Position numbers and translations under genes: made by a program. Positions 16,604-26,278 of a DNA stretch of 64,000 bases are shown here, in pieces (position 1 is the stretch's first letter; each line of letters starts with the position of its first letter). The notes beneath the pieces were generated by a model, which searched no databases, was not told the origin of the DNA, and saw only the letters and a list, made by a program, of their open reading frames with translations. Source of the DNA: Clostridia bacterium (GTDB taxonomy: Bacteria > Bacillota > Clostridia > Oscillospirales > CAG-272); assembly GCA_017464805.1 (NCBI GenBank), contig JAFTYE010000001.1:1-64000 (forward strand). The letters run 5' to 3'.

Positions 16604-16850
16604 ATTCGGTGTTGCCACGGATCAGCGCAAGCTTTTCCTCGCGTGTCAGCCGCTTGATATGAAACTCACGGCTTTGTGCCTCACGCGCCGTTTCGTATTC
16701 CTCATAATAGGTGAGCGAAACGGGCAAGCGGGATCGGGTATATTTCGCCCCCTTGCCGCTGTTGTGCTTTTCCACGCGCACGGCCAGGTCGTTCGTCCAG
16801 CCCGTGTACAGGCTACCGTCCGCGCAGGTCAGAATATAGACGTAGTTCAT
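16602..16850 (-). CDS. GIY-YIG nuclease domain protein (UPF0213/YhbQ type)
   Basis: An 82-residue single-domain protein: Y-V-Y-I-L-T-C (GIY-like strand), S-L-Y-T-G-W-T-N-D-L (YIG-like strand with the following Arg region), H-N-S-G-K-G-A-K-Y-T and the late A-Q-S-R-E-F-H-I-K catalytic Glu helix. Homologues are small DNA endonucleases of uncertain role. The start at 16850 overlaps the TRAP permease stop by four bases (ATGA), so its translation is coupled to that of a transporter to which it has no evident functional link. Confidence 0.88.
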   Translation of the reverse strand: MNYVYILTCADGSLYTGWTNDLAVRVEKHNSGKGAKYTRSRLPVSLTYYEEYETAREAQSREFHIKRLTREEKLALIRGNTE

Positions 16851-18976
16851 GCGTCCGCTTCGGGCTCTGCGACCTTCTTCTTCCTGTTCGCCAGCCACTG
16901 ATACAGGATCACGCCCGTGACCAGCACGATACCGATGATGTCGGTGATGGTTTCGGGGATGACCAGTAACAGGCCTGTCACGATCAGGAGAATACGTTCT
17001 ACCCAACCTGCGGGACGGAGAACATAACCCTCAAAGCCCGCTGCAAGGGCGAAGATGCCAACAAACGAGGTAATGGCGATCTGAACGATCGACCACGGCT
17101 CCGCACCGATAATCAGCATAGCAGGGCTATATGCAAACATATAGGGAACCAGGAAGGCGGCGATTGCCAGCTTGGTGGCTGTGATGCCTGTTTTCAGCGG
17201 ATTGGACTTCGCAATCGCGGAGCCCGCGTAGGCGGCCAGGGCTACGGGGGGCGTGATGTCCGCCACAATGCCGAAGTAGAACACGAACATGTGTGCCGCG
17301 AGAAGCGGAATACCCATCTTCACGAGAATAGGAGCGGTGATAGTTGCCATGATGACGTAATTTGCCGTGGTCGGAACGCCCATGCCCAGCACGATGCAGC
17401 AGAGCATCGTCAAAAACAGGGCAAGGAAGGTGGAATCCTGCGCGATCGGAACGATCAGGGCAATCAGGGTCGAGCCAAGGCCCGTTGCCGCCACTACGCC
17501 CGAGATGATGCCCGCCATGCCGCAGGCGACCGCCACGCCGACGGCACTGTTCGTGCCGCCCATGAAGCCCTCGTACGCGGTGCGGGGGGTCAGGGGTGCG
17601 TTCTTTGAGAATACGGAGCAGAGAACGGCAACGCCGATGGCGATGAAGAGGGCCGTGCCCTTTTCAAGGAACAGGGCAAGTAAGAGATAAGAGCCGAGCG
17701 GGATCAATACCAGTACCAGACTGATGAGAGCGGCAAGGATCTTTTTCTTGTCGCGGGAAATGAGATGCTCTGCGAAGTCCGAATCAAGCAGGCTCACTGC
17801 CAAAGCGAACAGGATCGCAAAGCAGGCGGACATAGCAGGGGTGTAGGAGTTCATGCAGATCATCAGCACGGCGATGGGAATGAGGAGATATCCCTTCTTC
17901 AGAAGAAGCTTGAAGAAGTTGGGGAGCGTTTCCTTTGGCAGACCCTTCAAACCAAGACGCTTTGCCTCAAAATGCACCATCATAAAGATGCCGGCAAAAT
18001 AGAGGATGGCGGGCAGGATGGCGGCCACGACGATGGTGTAGTAGGGAATGCCCGTGATCTGCGCCATCAGGAAGGCGGCCGCACCCATGATCGGCGGCAT
18101 GATCTGACCGCCCGTGGAGGCAGCGGCCTCAACGGCGGCGGCAAATTCGGGGCGGTAGCCCGTCCGCTTCATGGTCGGGATGGTCACAGCACCCGAGCCG
18201 ACCGTGTTGGCGACCGAGGAGCCGGAATACATCCCCTCGAGAGCCGAGGAGATAACGGCAACCTTCGCAGGGCCGCCCGCTGCCGAGCCTGCGATCGAGT
18301 TGGCCAAATCTACAAAGAAGGTGCCGATGCCCGTCTTTTCAAGGAACGAGCCGAAGATGATAAAGATGATGATAAAGCTACTGCAAACCGAAACGGGGGT
18401 GGAGAACACACCGTTGTTGAGGTTGTAGAACAGCTCGTAGATCAGCTTATAAAAGGCGGTGGAGGGATTGCGGACATACAGGGCGTACGCCGCGTAGGCT
18501 ACGAACGCGCCCACTACCACGATCAGGGGAATACCCGTCGAGCGGCGGCACAGCTCCACCAGCAACAGAATGCCAAGGATGCCGAAGATAACCTGCTCGG
18601 TTTCGATCATACCACCCATGTAAATGATTTTGCGCTGGGAAAATACGTAGTAAAGGTATACGGCAAGCGAGCCGAAGGCCAGGATCCAGTCGTACCATGG
18701 AATGTAGTTGGTACGCGCGGCATCCTTCTTGCAGGCGGGGAACTTCAGATACCCCACGAACAGTACAAGCCCCATGAACAGGGGGAGCTTGGTGTACTCG
18801 GTCTGGCTCTTCATCAGAAGGGAGGATGCCAGAATGTAAATGGCGAACGCCACCAGGATCACGTTATAGGCAAGGCCCATCCAACCGCGCAAATCGCGGC
18901 TGGTGCTGTCCTTGTCCAGGTCCTTTAAGATCTGCTCGGTATTCGGTGCTTGTTCGATGTCTTTGATGTTTTCCAA
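16847..18976 (-). CDS. TRAP transporter fused permease (DctQ-M type, TAXI-associated)
   Basis: A 709-residue membrane protein with about 16-18 helices. The N-terminal part corresponds to the small 4TM subunit and the rest to the 12TM subunit, as in the fused 4TM/12TM permeases that partner TAXI binding proteins. Characteristic stretches are S-V-A-N-T-V-G-S-G-A-V-T-I-P near 240 and G-A-A-A-F-L-M-A near 280, with G-M-G-V-P-T-T-A-N-Y near 545. It would take up an organic acid or similar solute driven by an ion gradient. The gene follows the binding-protein gene after a 63-base gap that contains a 13-bp hairpin. Confidence 0.93.
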   Translation of the reverse strand: MENIKDIEQAPNTEQILKDLDKDSTSRDLRGWMGLAYNVILVAFAIYILASSLLMKSQTEYTKLPLFMGLVLFVGYLKFPACKKDAARTNYIPWYDWILAFGSLAVYLYYVFSQRKIIYMGGMIETEQVIFGILGILLLVELCRRSTGIPLIVVVGAFVAYAAYALYVRNPSTAFYKLIYELFYNLNNGVFSTPVSVCSSFIIIFIIFGSFLEKTGIGTFFVDLANSIAGSAAGGPAKVAVISSALEGMYSGSSVANTVGSGAVTIPTMKRTGYRPEFAAAVEAAASTGGQIMPPIMGAAAFLMAQITGIPYYTIVVAAILPAILYFAGIFMMVHFEAKRLGLKGLPKETLPNFFKLLLKKGYLLIPIAVLMICMNSYTPAMSACFAILFALAVSLLDSDFAEHLISRDKKKILAALISLVLVLIPLGSYLLLALFLEKGTALFIAIGVAVLCSVFSKNAPLTPRTAYEGFMGGTNSAVGVAVACGMAGIISGVVAATGLGSTLIALIVPIAQDSTFLALFLTMLCCIVLGMGVPTTANYVIMATITAPILVKMGIPLLAAHMFVFYFGIVADITPPVALAAYAGSAIAKSNPLKTGITATKLAIAAFLVPYMFAYSPAMLIIGAEPWSIVQIAITSFVGIFALAAGFEGYVLRPAGWVERILLIVTGLLLVIPETITDIIGIVLVTGVILYQWLANRKKKVAEPEADA

Positions 18977-18999
18977 GAGGGGATGCTCCTTTCATGAAG

Positions 19000-19029
19000 A
19001 AGTCGCAACGGATGGCTCCGTTGCGACTT
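19000..19029 (-). other. Intercistronic hairpin between TAXI binding protein and permease
   Basis: A perfect 13-bp stem (19000-19012 with 19017-19029) with a 4-base loop. No T run follows in the direction of transcription, so it is more likely an mRNA-stabilising element or weak attenuator. It would raise binding-protein expression over permease. Confidence 0.65.
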
Positions 19030-19039
19030 GTCGGAAGAA

Positions 19040-20098
19040 TTAACCGAGGTCTGCGACGTTCTCGACGGTCATGCCGAGCTCTCTGTAATACTTCGCAGCA
19101 CCGGGATGTACCGGTACGTTACCGATGGTCGCGTAAGCGCGGTCTACGTCCATGTTGGAGGAGATCGCATAAACCTCAAGCAGATCGGGCTTGCTCTCCC
19201 ACAGGGCCTTGGTCAGGTTGTAAACGACCTCCTCGGAGAGGGAGTTGGATACAATGTAGGTAGCGGTAACACCGATGGTGTTCACCGTCGTGCCCTCGGG
19301 AATGAAATCGTACTGTGCATGGGTGATGGTCTGCTTGGCAAATACGTCGTGCTGGCCATCGATCTTGTTGTCGGCGATGAATTCGTCCATGATTGCATCA
19401 TCCAGGCTGATTAGGTAAGCACCCTTCGGGTTGCCGTTCGTGGTCAGCTCGGTGATCGAGGTAGCGGGAGCACCGGAGGTGAAGAAGAACACGTCAAGGG
19501 CATCTTCCTTCATGGCGTTGGCAGAATCGGCAACCGACAGGTTGCGGATCTGGATGTCGGGGGACGTGTAAGCACCCACGGAATCCTGCTCGAAGGTCAG
19601 GCCGTATTTCCGCATCAGGGCGATGGCATTAGCCTCAACACCCGAACCCATATCGCCGATGGATACGCTCAAATTGGAGCCCTTCAGGTCGGCAAGAGAC
19701 TTGATGTTTTCGGCGTTTCTGCCGTGGCAGACAATCTGCACGACCTCGGGATACACGTGCGCGAGAACCGAGAAATTCGTGATCGCACCGCTCTCGAAGT
19801 TGGCGGTCAGACCGTTGTAGGCGTTGACCATGGTATCGTTCTGAACGATCGCCATGTTGCAGTCGCCGGAGCCGATGGACTTAAGGCTGTCAACCGAACC
19901 GCCGGAGGTTAGGACCTGGCAAACGTAGCCGGTCTTGTCAGCCAGCATCGGGCCTACGGTGTTGGTAAAGCCGTAATAGGTACCGCCGGTGCCGCCGGTC
20001 TTGATGTAGATGTTGGTGCCGCCGCCGCAGGAAGCGAAGGCGAACAGACAGGTGGTCAGCATCAGGGCTGCCATCACAAGTGCAAGAATTTTTTTCAT
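19040..20098 (-). CDS. TAXI-family TRAP transporter solute-binding lipoprotein
   Basis: A 352-residue protein with a signal peptide and lipobox F-A-S-C (Cys 24). The mature part has the TAXI family hallmark G-G-T-G-G-T-Y-Y-G-F near 34-43, then S-G-G-S-V-D-S-L and A-I-V-Q-N-D. It binds the substrate outside the membrane and delivers it to the fused permease. The ligand is unknown; characterised TAXI proteins bind dicarboxylates or glutamate-like compounds. The start at 20098 has GGAGGAAA directly upstream; an ATG four codons earlier lies in that ribosome site. The divergent LysR gene probably controls this operon. Confidence 0.92.
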   Translation of the reverse strand: MKKILALVMAALMLTTCLFAFASCGGGTNIYIKTGGTGGTYYGFTNTVGPMLADKTGYVCQVLTSGGSVDSLKSIGSGDCNMAIVQNDTMVNAYNGLTANFESGAITNFSVLAHVYPEVVQIVCHGRNAENIKSLADLKGSNLSVSIGDMGSGVEANAIALMRKYGLTFEQDSVGAYTSPDIQIRNLSVADSANAMKEDALDVFFFTSGAPATSITELTTNGNPKGAYLISLDDAIMDEFIADNKIDGQHDVFAKQTITHAQYDFIPEGTTVNTIGVTATYIVSNSLSEEVVYNLTKALWESKPDLLEVYAISSNMDVDRAYATIGNVPVHPGAAKYYRELGMTVENVADLG

Positions 20099-20128
20099 AA
20101 TTTCCTCCAAAAAATAAAATACAGATAC

Positions 20129-20160
20129 TTGATTATAGCATATTTCCGTGTTATAATCAA
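20129..20160. promoter_or_regulatory. Symmetric divergent promoter pair for the TAXI-TRAP operon and lysR
   Basis: TTGATTATA (20129-20137) and TATAATCAA (20152-20160) are perfect inverted arms. Plus strand: TTGATT 20129-20134, 17-base spacer, TATAAT 20152-20157, serving lysR. Minus strand: TTGATT 20155-20160, 17-base spacer, TATAAT 20132-20137, serving the TRAP operon. Each arm therefore supplies a -35 in one direction and a -10 in the other, so the two promoters overlap fully and face apart. Leaders of about 45 and 27 bases precede the two start codons. Confidence 0.85.
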
Positions 20161-20208
20161 ATACAAATAGGCATATAATTCTTATAAAAAATATTTATGG
20201 AGAGCATC

Positions 20209-21150
20209 ATGGACGAACGCGATTACGTTTACGAGGTATATAAGGAGCGGAGCTTTTCGGCGGCGGCGAAAAATCTGTTCGTATCCCAGCCTGCCCTGTC
20301 CACCTCGGTCAAGAAGACCGAGCGCGCACTCGGCATCACCATCTTTGACCGTTCTACCTCTCCCATTACCTTAACCGAGGAAGGGAAGCTTTACATCGAG
20401 TCGTTGGAAGAGATCCGCCACATCGAGTCGCGGACAAGGGAACGACTTGCCGATCTCTCCGACCTGCGGACGGGCAAAATCACCGTCAGCGGCGAGAATT
20501 TCGTGTCTTCCTTCATTTTGCCCCCCATTCTCATGCGCTTCGCGGAAAAATACGCGGGCATCTCGGTGGAGCTGGTCGAATCCAACTCACCCGAGCTTCG
20601 CCGTGAACTGCTCACCGAAACCATCGATCTGCTCATCGCCCACGATTTTGACCCCGTTGCGCATACCGCCGTGCCCCTGTTCGATGAGGCGTTGCTCCTT
20701 GCCGTGCCGCAGTCCTTTGCCATCAATGGGCGTCTTTCGCCTTTCGCGCTCTCCCTTTCGGATGTGCAGGCAGGGCGGCACCTCTCTTCCGATTGCCCCG
20801 CCGTGGATTTGCGCGCCTTTGCCGACGAGAGCTTTCTGCTCCTCAAAAAAGGCAATGATATGCAACGTCGCGCCCACGAGCTGTGCGAGGCGGCGGGCTT
20901 TACCCCCCGCACCGGCATCCGTCTGGATCAGCTTATCACGTCCTATAACCTCGCCTGTGCGGGCATGGGAGTGACCTTTACCAGCGATAAGCTCGTGGAA
21001 CGGGCAGGTGGACAAAACTGCGTCTACTACCGCCTGTCGGGTGAGCATGCGGTGCGCCGCATGTACATCGGACATAAGCGAAACCGCTACGTCAGCCGCG
21101 CCTGCGCCGCCTTTATCGAAACGGCAAAAGAAGTCTACGCAGAAAAATAA
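20209..21150 (+). CDS. LysR-family transcriptional regulator
   Basis: A 313-residue regulator. The N-terminal winged helix-turn-helix is clear at about 14-50 (S-F-S-A-A-A-K-N-L-F-V-S-Q-P-A-L-S and L-G-I-T-I-F-D-R-S), followed by the linker helix and a periplasmic-binding-like effector domain (about 88-300). It is divergent from the TAXI-TRAP operon, the usual arrangement for a LysR protein that senses the transported compound and controls both promoters. The start at 20209 was preferred because GGAGAG lies five bases upstream; an ATG four codons earlier has no ribosome site. Confidence 0.9.
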   Translation: MDERDYVYEVYKERSFSAAAKNLFVSQPALSTSVKKTERALGITIFDRSTSPITLTEEGKLYIESLEEIRHIESRTRERLADLSDLRTGKITVSGENFVSSFILPPILMRFAEKYAGISVELVESNSPELRRELLTETIDLLIAHDFDPVAHTAVPLFDEALLLAVPQSFAINGRLSPFALSLSDVQAGRHLSSDCPAVDLRAFADESFLLLKKGNDMQRRAHELCEAAGFTPRTGIRLDQLITSYNLACAGMGVTFTSDKLVERAGGQNCVYYRLSGEHAVRRMYIGHKRNRYVSRACAAFIETAKEVYAEK

Positions 21151-21191
21151 CGAAACAAGCAAGCACCATGGTGCTTGCTTGTTTCGTTATT
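21146..21191. terminator. 46-bp perfect palindrome terminator shared by convergent genes
   Basis: Bases 21146-21168 and 21169-21191 are exact inverted copies with no central spacer. The palindrome contains the stop codon of lysR (21148-21150) and the stop codon of the GH78-like gene (21187-21189) in mirror positions. It lacks a long T run, so strength as an intrinsic terminator is uncertain. Confidence 0.7.
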
Positions 21192-23451
21192 CGATCACGT
21201 AAGGAAAGCCTCCGCGGACGGAAAGCACCCCCTCCTTGACCGTGACGTGCAAGAAATCCTCGCCCATCGGCAGGTCAAGCTCGCAGTCCACGCCCAAATT
21301 GGAGCGCGTAAACACCGCGCGTCCATCCTTTACGCCGCAGTAGCCCGTCAGCATGTAGACGATCCAAACGGCACAGTAGGAAGCGAAGCCGTGGTTGAGG
21401 CTGCATTTGAGCGAAAGATGCTCCCACAGGGTGCCCGTTTCGCTTGCCATACGGTAAAAGACTGCACATTCCTCGTCGTACATCCGCGCAATGTCCCCAT
21501 CCTGCATGAGAAGGTCCTGTCGCATGTACAGGCCGATGATCATGTTGGAGGGCGCGATGTCGGGGTATACGCATGTAGCATCCCGCTTCGGGCCGAACTC
21601 CTCGATCAGGCGGCGGTACAGATCGGGGTGACTTTTCCTCGTCGCCACCCCGAAGAAGAAGGCGTAGTACTGACAGGTCTCGGTGACGTGACCCATCAGC
21701 GTCAGCTTGCCGTTCACGCGCAGGCGGTTGTCCTCAAAGAACTCGCCGTTGTAGGAATCGCGTAGGATCACATCCTTGATGCGCTCCGCCTTTTCGGCAA
21801 GTGCGGGCTCGTCAAGGATCTCGGCGGCGCATTGCAGAGCGCGATAGTACATCATGTTGGAGGGGTAGTTGACCCCCGCCACGTAGTCGGGGTCGTTTGC
21901 GCGGCTCCATTCCACAAAGACCCAGCTTTCCAGCTCCTCAAGAAGCCCGTCCTCGTTTTCAAAACGGGCCATGGCGGCAAGGATGCCACGCACCTTTTCC
22001 TGCATTTCGGGCAGGCGAGAGTGATCTCCCGAACGCGTCATGTATTTATGGAAGTCCATGATGAGCCACAGCTCACAATTGGGGATGTACATGCCATCGA
22101 GAAGATAGCCGGGATAACACATGGGCAGCATGCCGTCGGGCAGGGAGGATACCTGCGGGCAAAGCAGATAATTTTCCAGCAGATTGTGGTCGGCACGCCG
22201 CGCACCCGAAAGCAGTCGCTCCGCCTCCGAGGTGAAGTAGCTGTCGTTCGGCCAGCCGGCACGCTCACGCGAGGGACAGTCGGTCAAAAGATCCACGCTG
22301 TTCTGGGACAGGGTGTTCTGCGCCGCGTCAAGAATAGCCGAGAGCCGCTTGTCCGCTACGCGGTGGTGTAGGCGGTAGATGTCGGCATTTTCGTAGCGGA
22401 TCATTCTCACCGCCTCGATCTCGGCCTCCCCGCCCACCTCGACCAAACGGACGTAACGCATCTGCATCGCTTCAAAGGCGGTCAGCTCGTACTCGCCGGG
22501 GGCAAGCTCCCATTTCATGATATTACAGGTGTCGTTGCGGGAAAAGGATACGCTGATTTCCTCGGTCGATGCCTTTTGCTCCTCGTCTCGGTAGTCGATC
22601 TCGTCGTAGATGGCGTACAGCTGTACGCCTGTTTTCGTGCGCACACGTAGGGAAAGAAAGCCCGCAAGCGAGCGGTCAAATCGATAAACGGTGTAGCGGC
22701 CGTGGGTTTCCTTTCCGTCCTTCTTGTAAACAAAGTGGCTTGCATCGTCCGAGAGCATCTCCTCGCATTCCTCGCGGCGGTAGCCCTCCAGCACCGTACC
22801 GATAAGGTCGATGCACCGATCCTGCCACACGGGCAGAGTAGGATCGACCGCCACACCGCCGCGCTCCACTACGGTGGCAGAAGCTGGCGTGAATGTGGGA
22901 TAGGGCACGTCCCGCGGGAGCAGAACGGGGCAGGGAACGTTCTCCGTTTCCTCGGTCGGGTAGGCCGAGCGGTCGCCGCCGTACAGGGCCGTGCGGCACT
23001 TTTCCTGATGGTAAAGCTCTACACTCGGACGCTGGTAGCCGTACCGCTGTACGCGTACCGCGCGGTCCGTGAGCGCGTGACAGGCGAAATCGCGGGCGGT
23101 GTACAGCACGCGTCCGTCTGTCTCCACCGTGCAGGCGAAGAAGCCGCGCTCCTTCTGCACGTAGAAATTCCGCATGTAGTAGTTGACCACCTCAAAGACG
23201 ATCTCCGCCCGCCCGTTTTCAAAGGTGAAGGGGATCTCGTCCACGCGCGCGTAGCCTTCGGCCGTGCGTGCAGGACCGTAAGCGATGAATTTGCCGTTGA
23301 CGTGCAGGCGGTACAGATTGGCGGCGGCAATCCGCAAAAGCCCCGTATCCGTTCCCTTGGCCGTCAGGCAAAAGGCGAGGTTGCAGTTGTACTCCTCACC
23401 TCGCCCCTTTGCCCAAACGGCACTGTCTTGCAGGATGTCGTTTCGTTTCAT
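21187..23451 (-). CDS. GH78-like glycoside hydrolase (alpha-L-rhamnosidase family)
   Basis: A 754-residue protein without signal peptide. N-terminal beta domains (1-330) contain L-Y-R-L-H-V-N-G-K-F near 47, as in rhamnosidase N domains. The (alpha/alpha)6 domain starts around 370 and holds the family signature T-D-C-P-S-R-E-R-A-G-W-P-N-D near 392-405, which carries the catalytic acid region of GH78. A C-terminal beta domain closes the protein. It probably removes terminal rhamnose or a similar sugar from imported glycosides in the cytoplasm. It follows the RpiB-type isomerase gene by four bases, which suggests a joint sugar pathway. Confidence 0.85.
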   Translation of the reverse strand: MKRNDILQDSAVWAKGRGEEYNCNLAFCLTAKGTDTGLLRIAAANLYRLHVNGKFIAYGPARTAEGYARVDEIPFTFENGRAEIVFEVVNYYMRNFYVQKERGFFACTVETDGRVLYTARDFACHALTDRAVRVQRYGYQRPSVELYHQEKCRTALYGGDRSAYPTEETENVPCPVLLPRDVPYPTFTPASATVVERGGVAVDPTLPVWQDRCIDLIGTVLEGYRREECEEMLSDDASHFVYKKDGKETHGRYTVYRFDRSLAGFLSLRVRTKTGVQLYAIYDEIDYRDEEQKASTEEISVSFSRNDTCNIMKWELAPGEYELTAFEAMQMRYVRLVEVGGEAEIEAVRMIRYENADIYRLHHRVADKRLSAILDAAQNTLSQNSVDLLTDCPSRERAGWPNDSYFTSEAERLLSGARRADHNLLENYLLCPQVSSLPDGMLPMCYPGYLLDGMYIPNCELWLIMDFHKYMTRSGDHSRLPEMQEKVRGILAAMARFENEDGLLEELESWVFVEWSRANDPDYVAGVNYPSNMMYYRALQCAAEILDEPALAEKAERIKDVILRDSYNGEFFEDNRLRVNGKLTLMGHVTETCQYYAFFFGVATRKSHPDLYRRLIEEFGPKRDATCVYPDIAPSNMIIGLYMRQDLLMQDGDIARMYDEECAVFYRMASETGTLWEHLSLKCSLNHGFASYCAVWIVYMLTGYCGVKDGRAVFTRSNLGVDCELDLPMGEDFLHVTVKEGVLSVRGGFPYVIE

Positions 23452-23455
23452 GCGC

Positions 23456-24031
23456 TTATTCGGGCTTGGTTTCCAGCTTCAGCGGGAAGTCGCCCAGATG
23501 CTCGGCACGGAAGCCATTTGCCTTGTACTGCTCGTAATCGAAGGCCTCCAGCTCGTCAATGGCGAGCTTATGGAACTCATAGAAGTTGTACCACCACTCG
23601 TAGCCGCTGCCAAGCTCGGCATTCAGGTAAGCGTCGGCAATGTCACAGCCCATCTGGGGCGCGACATAGAAGGCACCCATGGCCAGCACATTGACACCGT
23701 TGCCGGTGATGGCGCGCAGGGCGGCGGGAACGCTCTCGACAACGCCCGCGTGAACGTGGGGGCACTTGCTTGCTGCGATGTGGATGCCCATGCCCGTGCC
23801 GCAGAAGAGCAGGGCGCGCTCGAATTCACCCTCGGAGATGCGGGAACCAACGCGCAGACCCACGCGGTGGAACATCATTTCGGTATCCTCGGTGTTCGGG
23901 TCGGTCACGCCCAGGTCGGTGATCTTCCAGCCCTTGGCGCGCAGGTGGGCGCAAACGGCCTCCTTCAGCGGGTAGCCGGCGAAGTCGGCACCAACGACCA
24001 GGTATTTGTCCTTAACGGTCTTCATAGCCAT
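23456..24031 (-). CDS. rpiB: RpiB/LacAB-family sugar-phosphate isomerase
   Basis: A 191-residue protein with the RpiB/LacA/LacB fold: V-V-G-A-D-F-A-G-Y-P-L-K-E near 12-24 and the active-site loop F-C-G-T-G-M-G-I-H-I-A-A-S near 75-87, then N-V-L-A-M-G-A near 112. It interconverts ribose-5-P/ribulose-5-P or another aldose/ketose phosphate. It is 40 residues longer than the usual ~150-residue RpiB because of a C-terminal extension rich in aromatic and acidic residues, which suggests a sugar-catabolic paralogue rather than the housekeeping enzyme. AAAGGAG precedes the ATG. Confidence 0.85.
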   Translation of the reverse strand: MAMKTVKDKYLVVGADFAGYPLKEAVCAHLRAKGWKITDLGVTDPNTEDTEMMFHRVGLRVGSRISEGEFERALLFCGTGMGIHIAASKCPHVHAGVVESVPAALRAITGNGVNVLAMGAFYVAPQMGCDIADAYLNAELGSGYEWWYNFYEFHKLAIDELEAFDYEQYKANGFRAEHLGDFPLKLETKPE

Positions 24032-24069
24032 AACGAAATCTCCTTTGTTGTTAAAATGCTTGCACTTTC

Positions 24070-24098
24070 ATTATACCATTCGGGAAAACTCATTTCAA
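24070..24098 (-). promoter_or_regulatory. Sigma-A promoter of rpiB-GH78 operon
   Basis: On the minus strand: TTGAAA (24093-24098), 17-base spacer, TATAAT (24070-24075). Confidence 0.75.
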
Positions 24099-24121
24099 TA
24101 GGGAAACGAAAGAAAAGAAAG

Positions 24122-24157
24122 AAAAAGGATGGAGAAGCGAGCTCCTCCATCCTTTTT
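24122..24157 (-). terminator. Terminator of groESL
   Basis: The arms 24122-24134 and 24145-24157 (aaaaaggatggag) form a 13-bp stem; leftward transcription ends in TTTTT. It lies 10 bases after the groEL stop. Confidence 0.85.
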
Positions 24158-24166
24158 GGCGGCTTA

Positions 24167-25813
<1,647 letters not shown>

Positions 25814-25817
25814 CTAT

Positions 25818-26135
<318 letters not shown>

Positions 26136-26162
26136 TTAGCACTCAAAAACTGCGAGTGCTAA
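26136..26162. promoter_or_regulatory. CIRCE element (HrcA operator)
   Basis: A perfect TTAGCACTC-N9-GAGTGCTAA inverted repeat, located in the groESL leader just downstream of the promoter. HrcA would bind it and repress groESL until heat stress. hrcA itself is not in this window. Confidence 0.97.
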
Positions 26163-26174
26163 TTTCTGTTTTAT

Positions 26175-26203
26175 ATTGTATCCACAGCCTGTGGAAAAAT
26201 CAA
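26175..26203 (-). promoter_or_regulatory. Sigma-A promoter of groESL
   Basis: On the minus strand: TTGATT (26198-26203), 17-base spacer, TACAAT (26175-26180). CIRCE begins about 12 bases past the -10. Confidence 0.8.
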
Positions 26204-26241
26204 GGGTTTTCGGTAAATATTCACATTTTATTAACAAAGAA

Positions 26242-26278
26242 CAAAAAAGACCCCGCCAAAGTGCCGTGCGGCAGGGTC
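26242..26278 (-). terminator. Terminator of the spoIIA operon
   Basis: The arms 26249-26257 and 26270-26278 form a 9-bp stem (one G-T) followed leftward by TTTTTTT. The sigF stop codon overlaps the stem. It separates the spoIIA operon from the groESL promoter. Confidence 0.8.
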
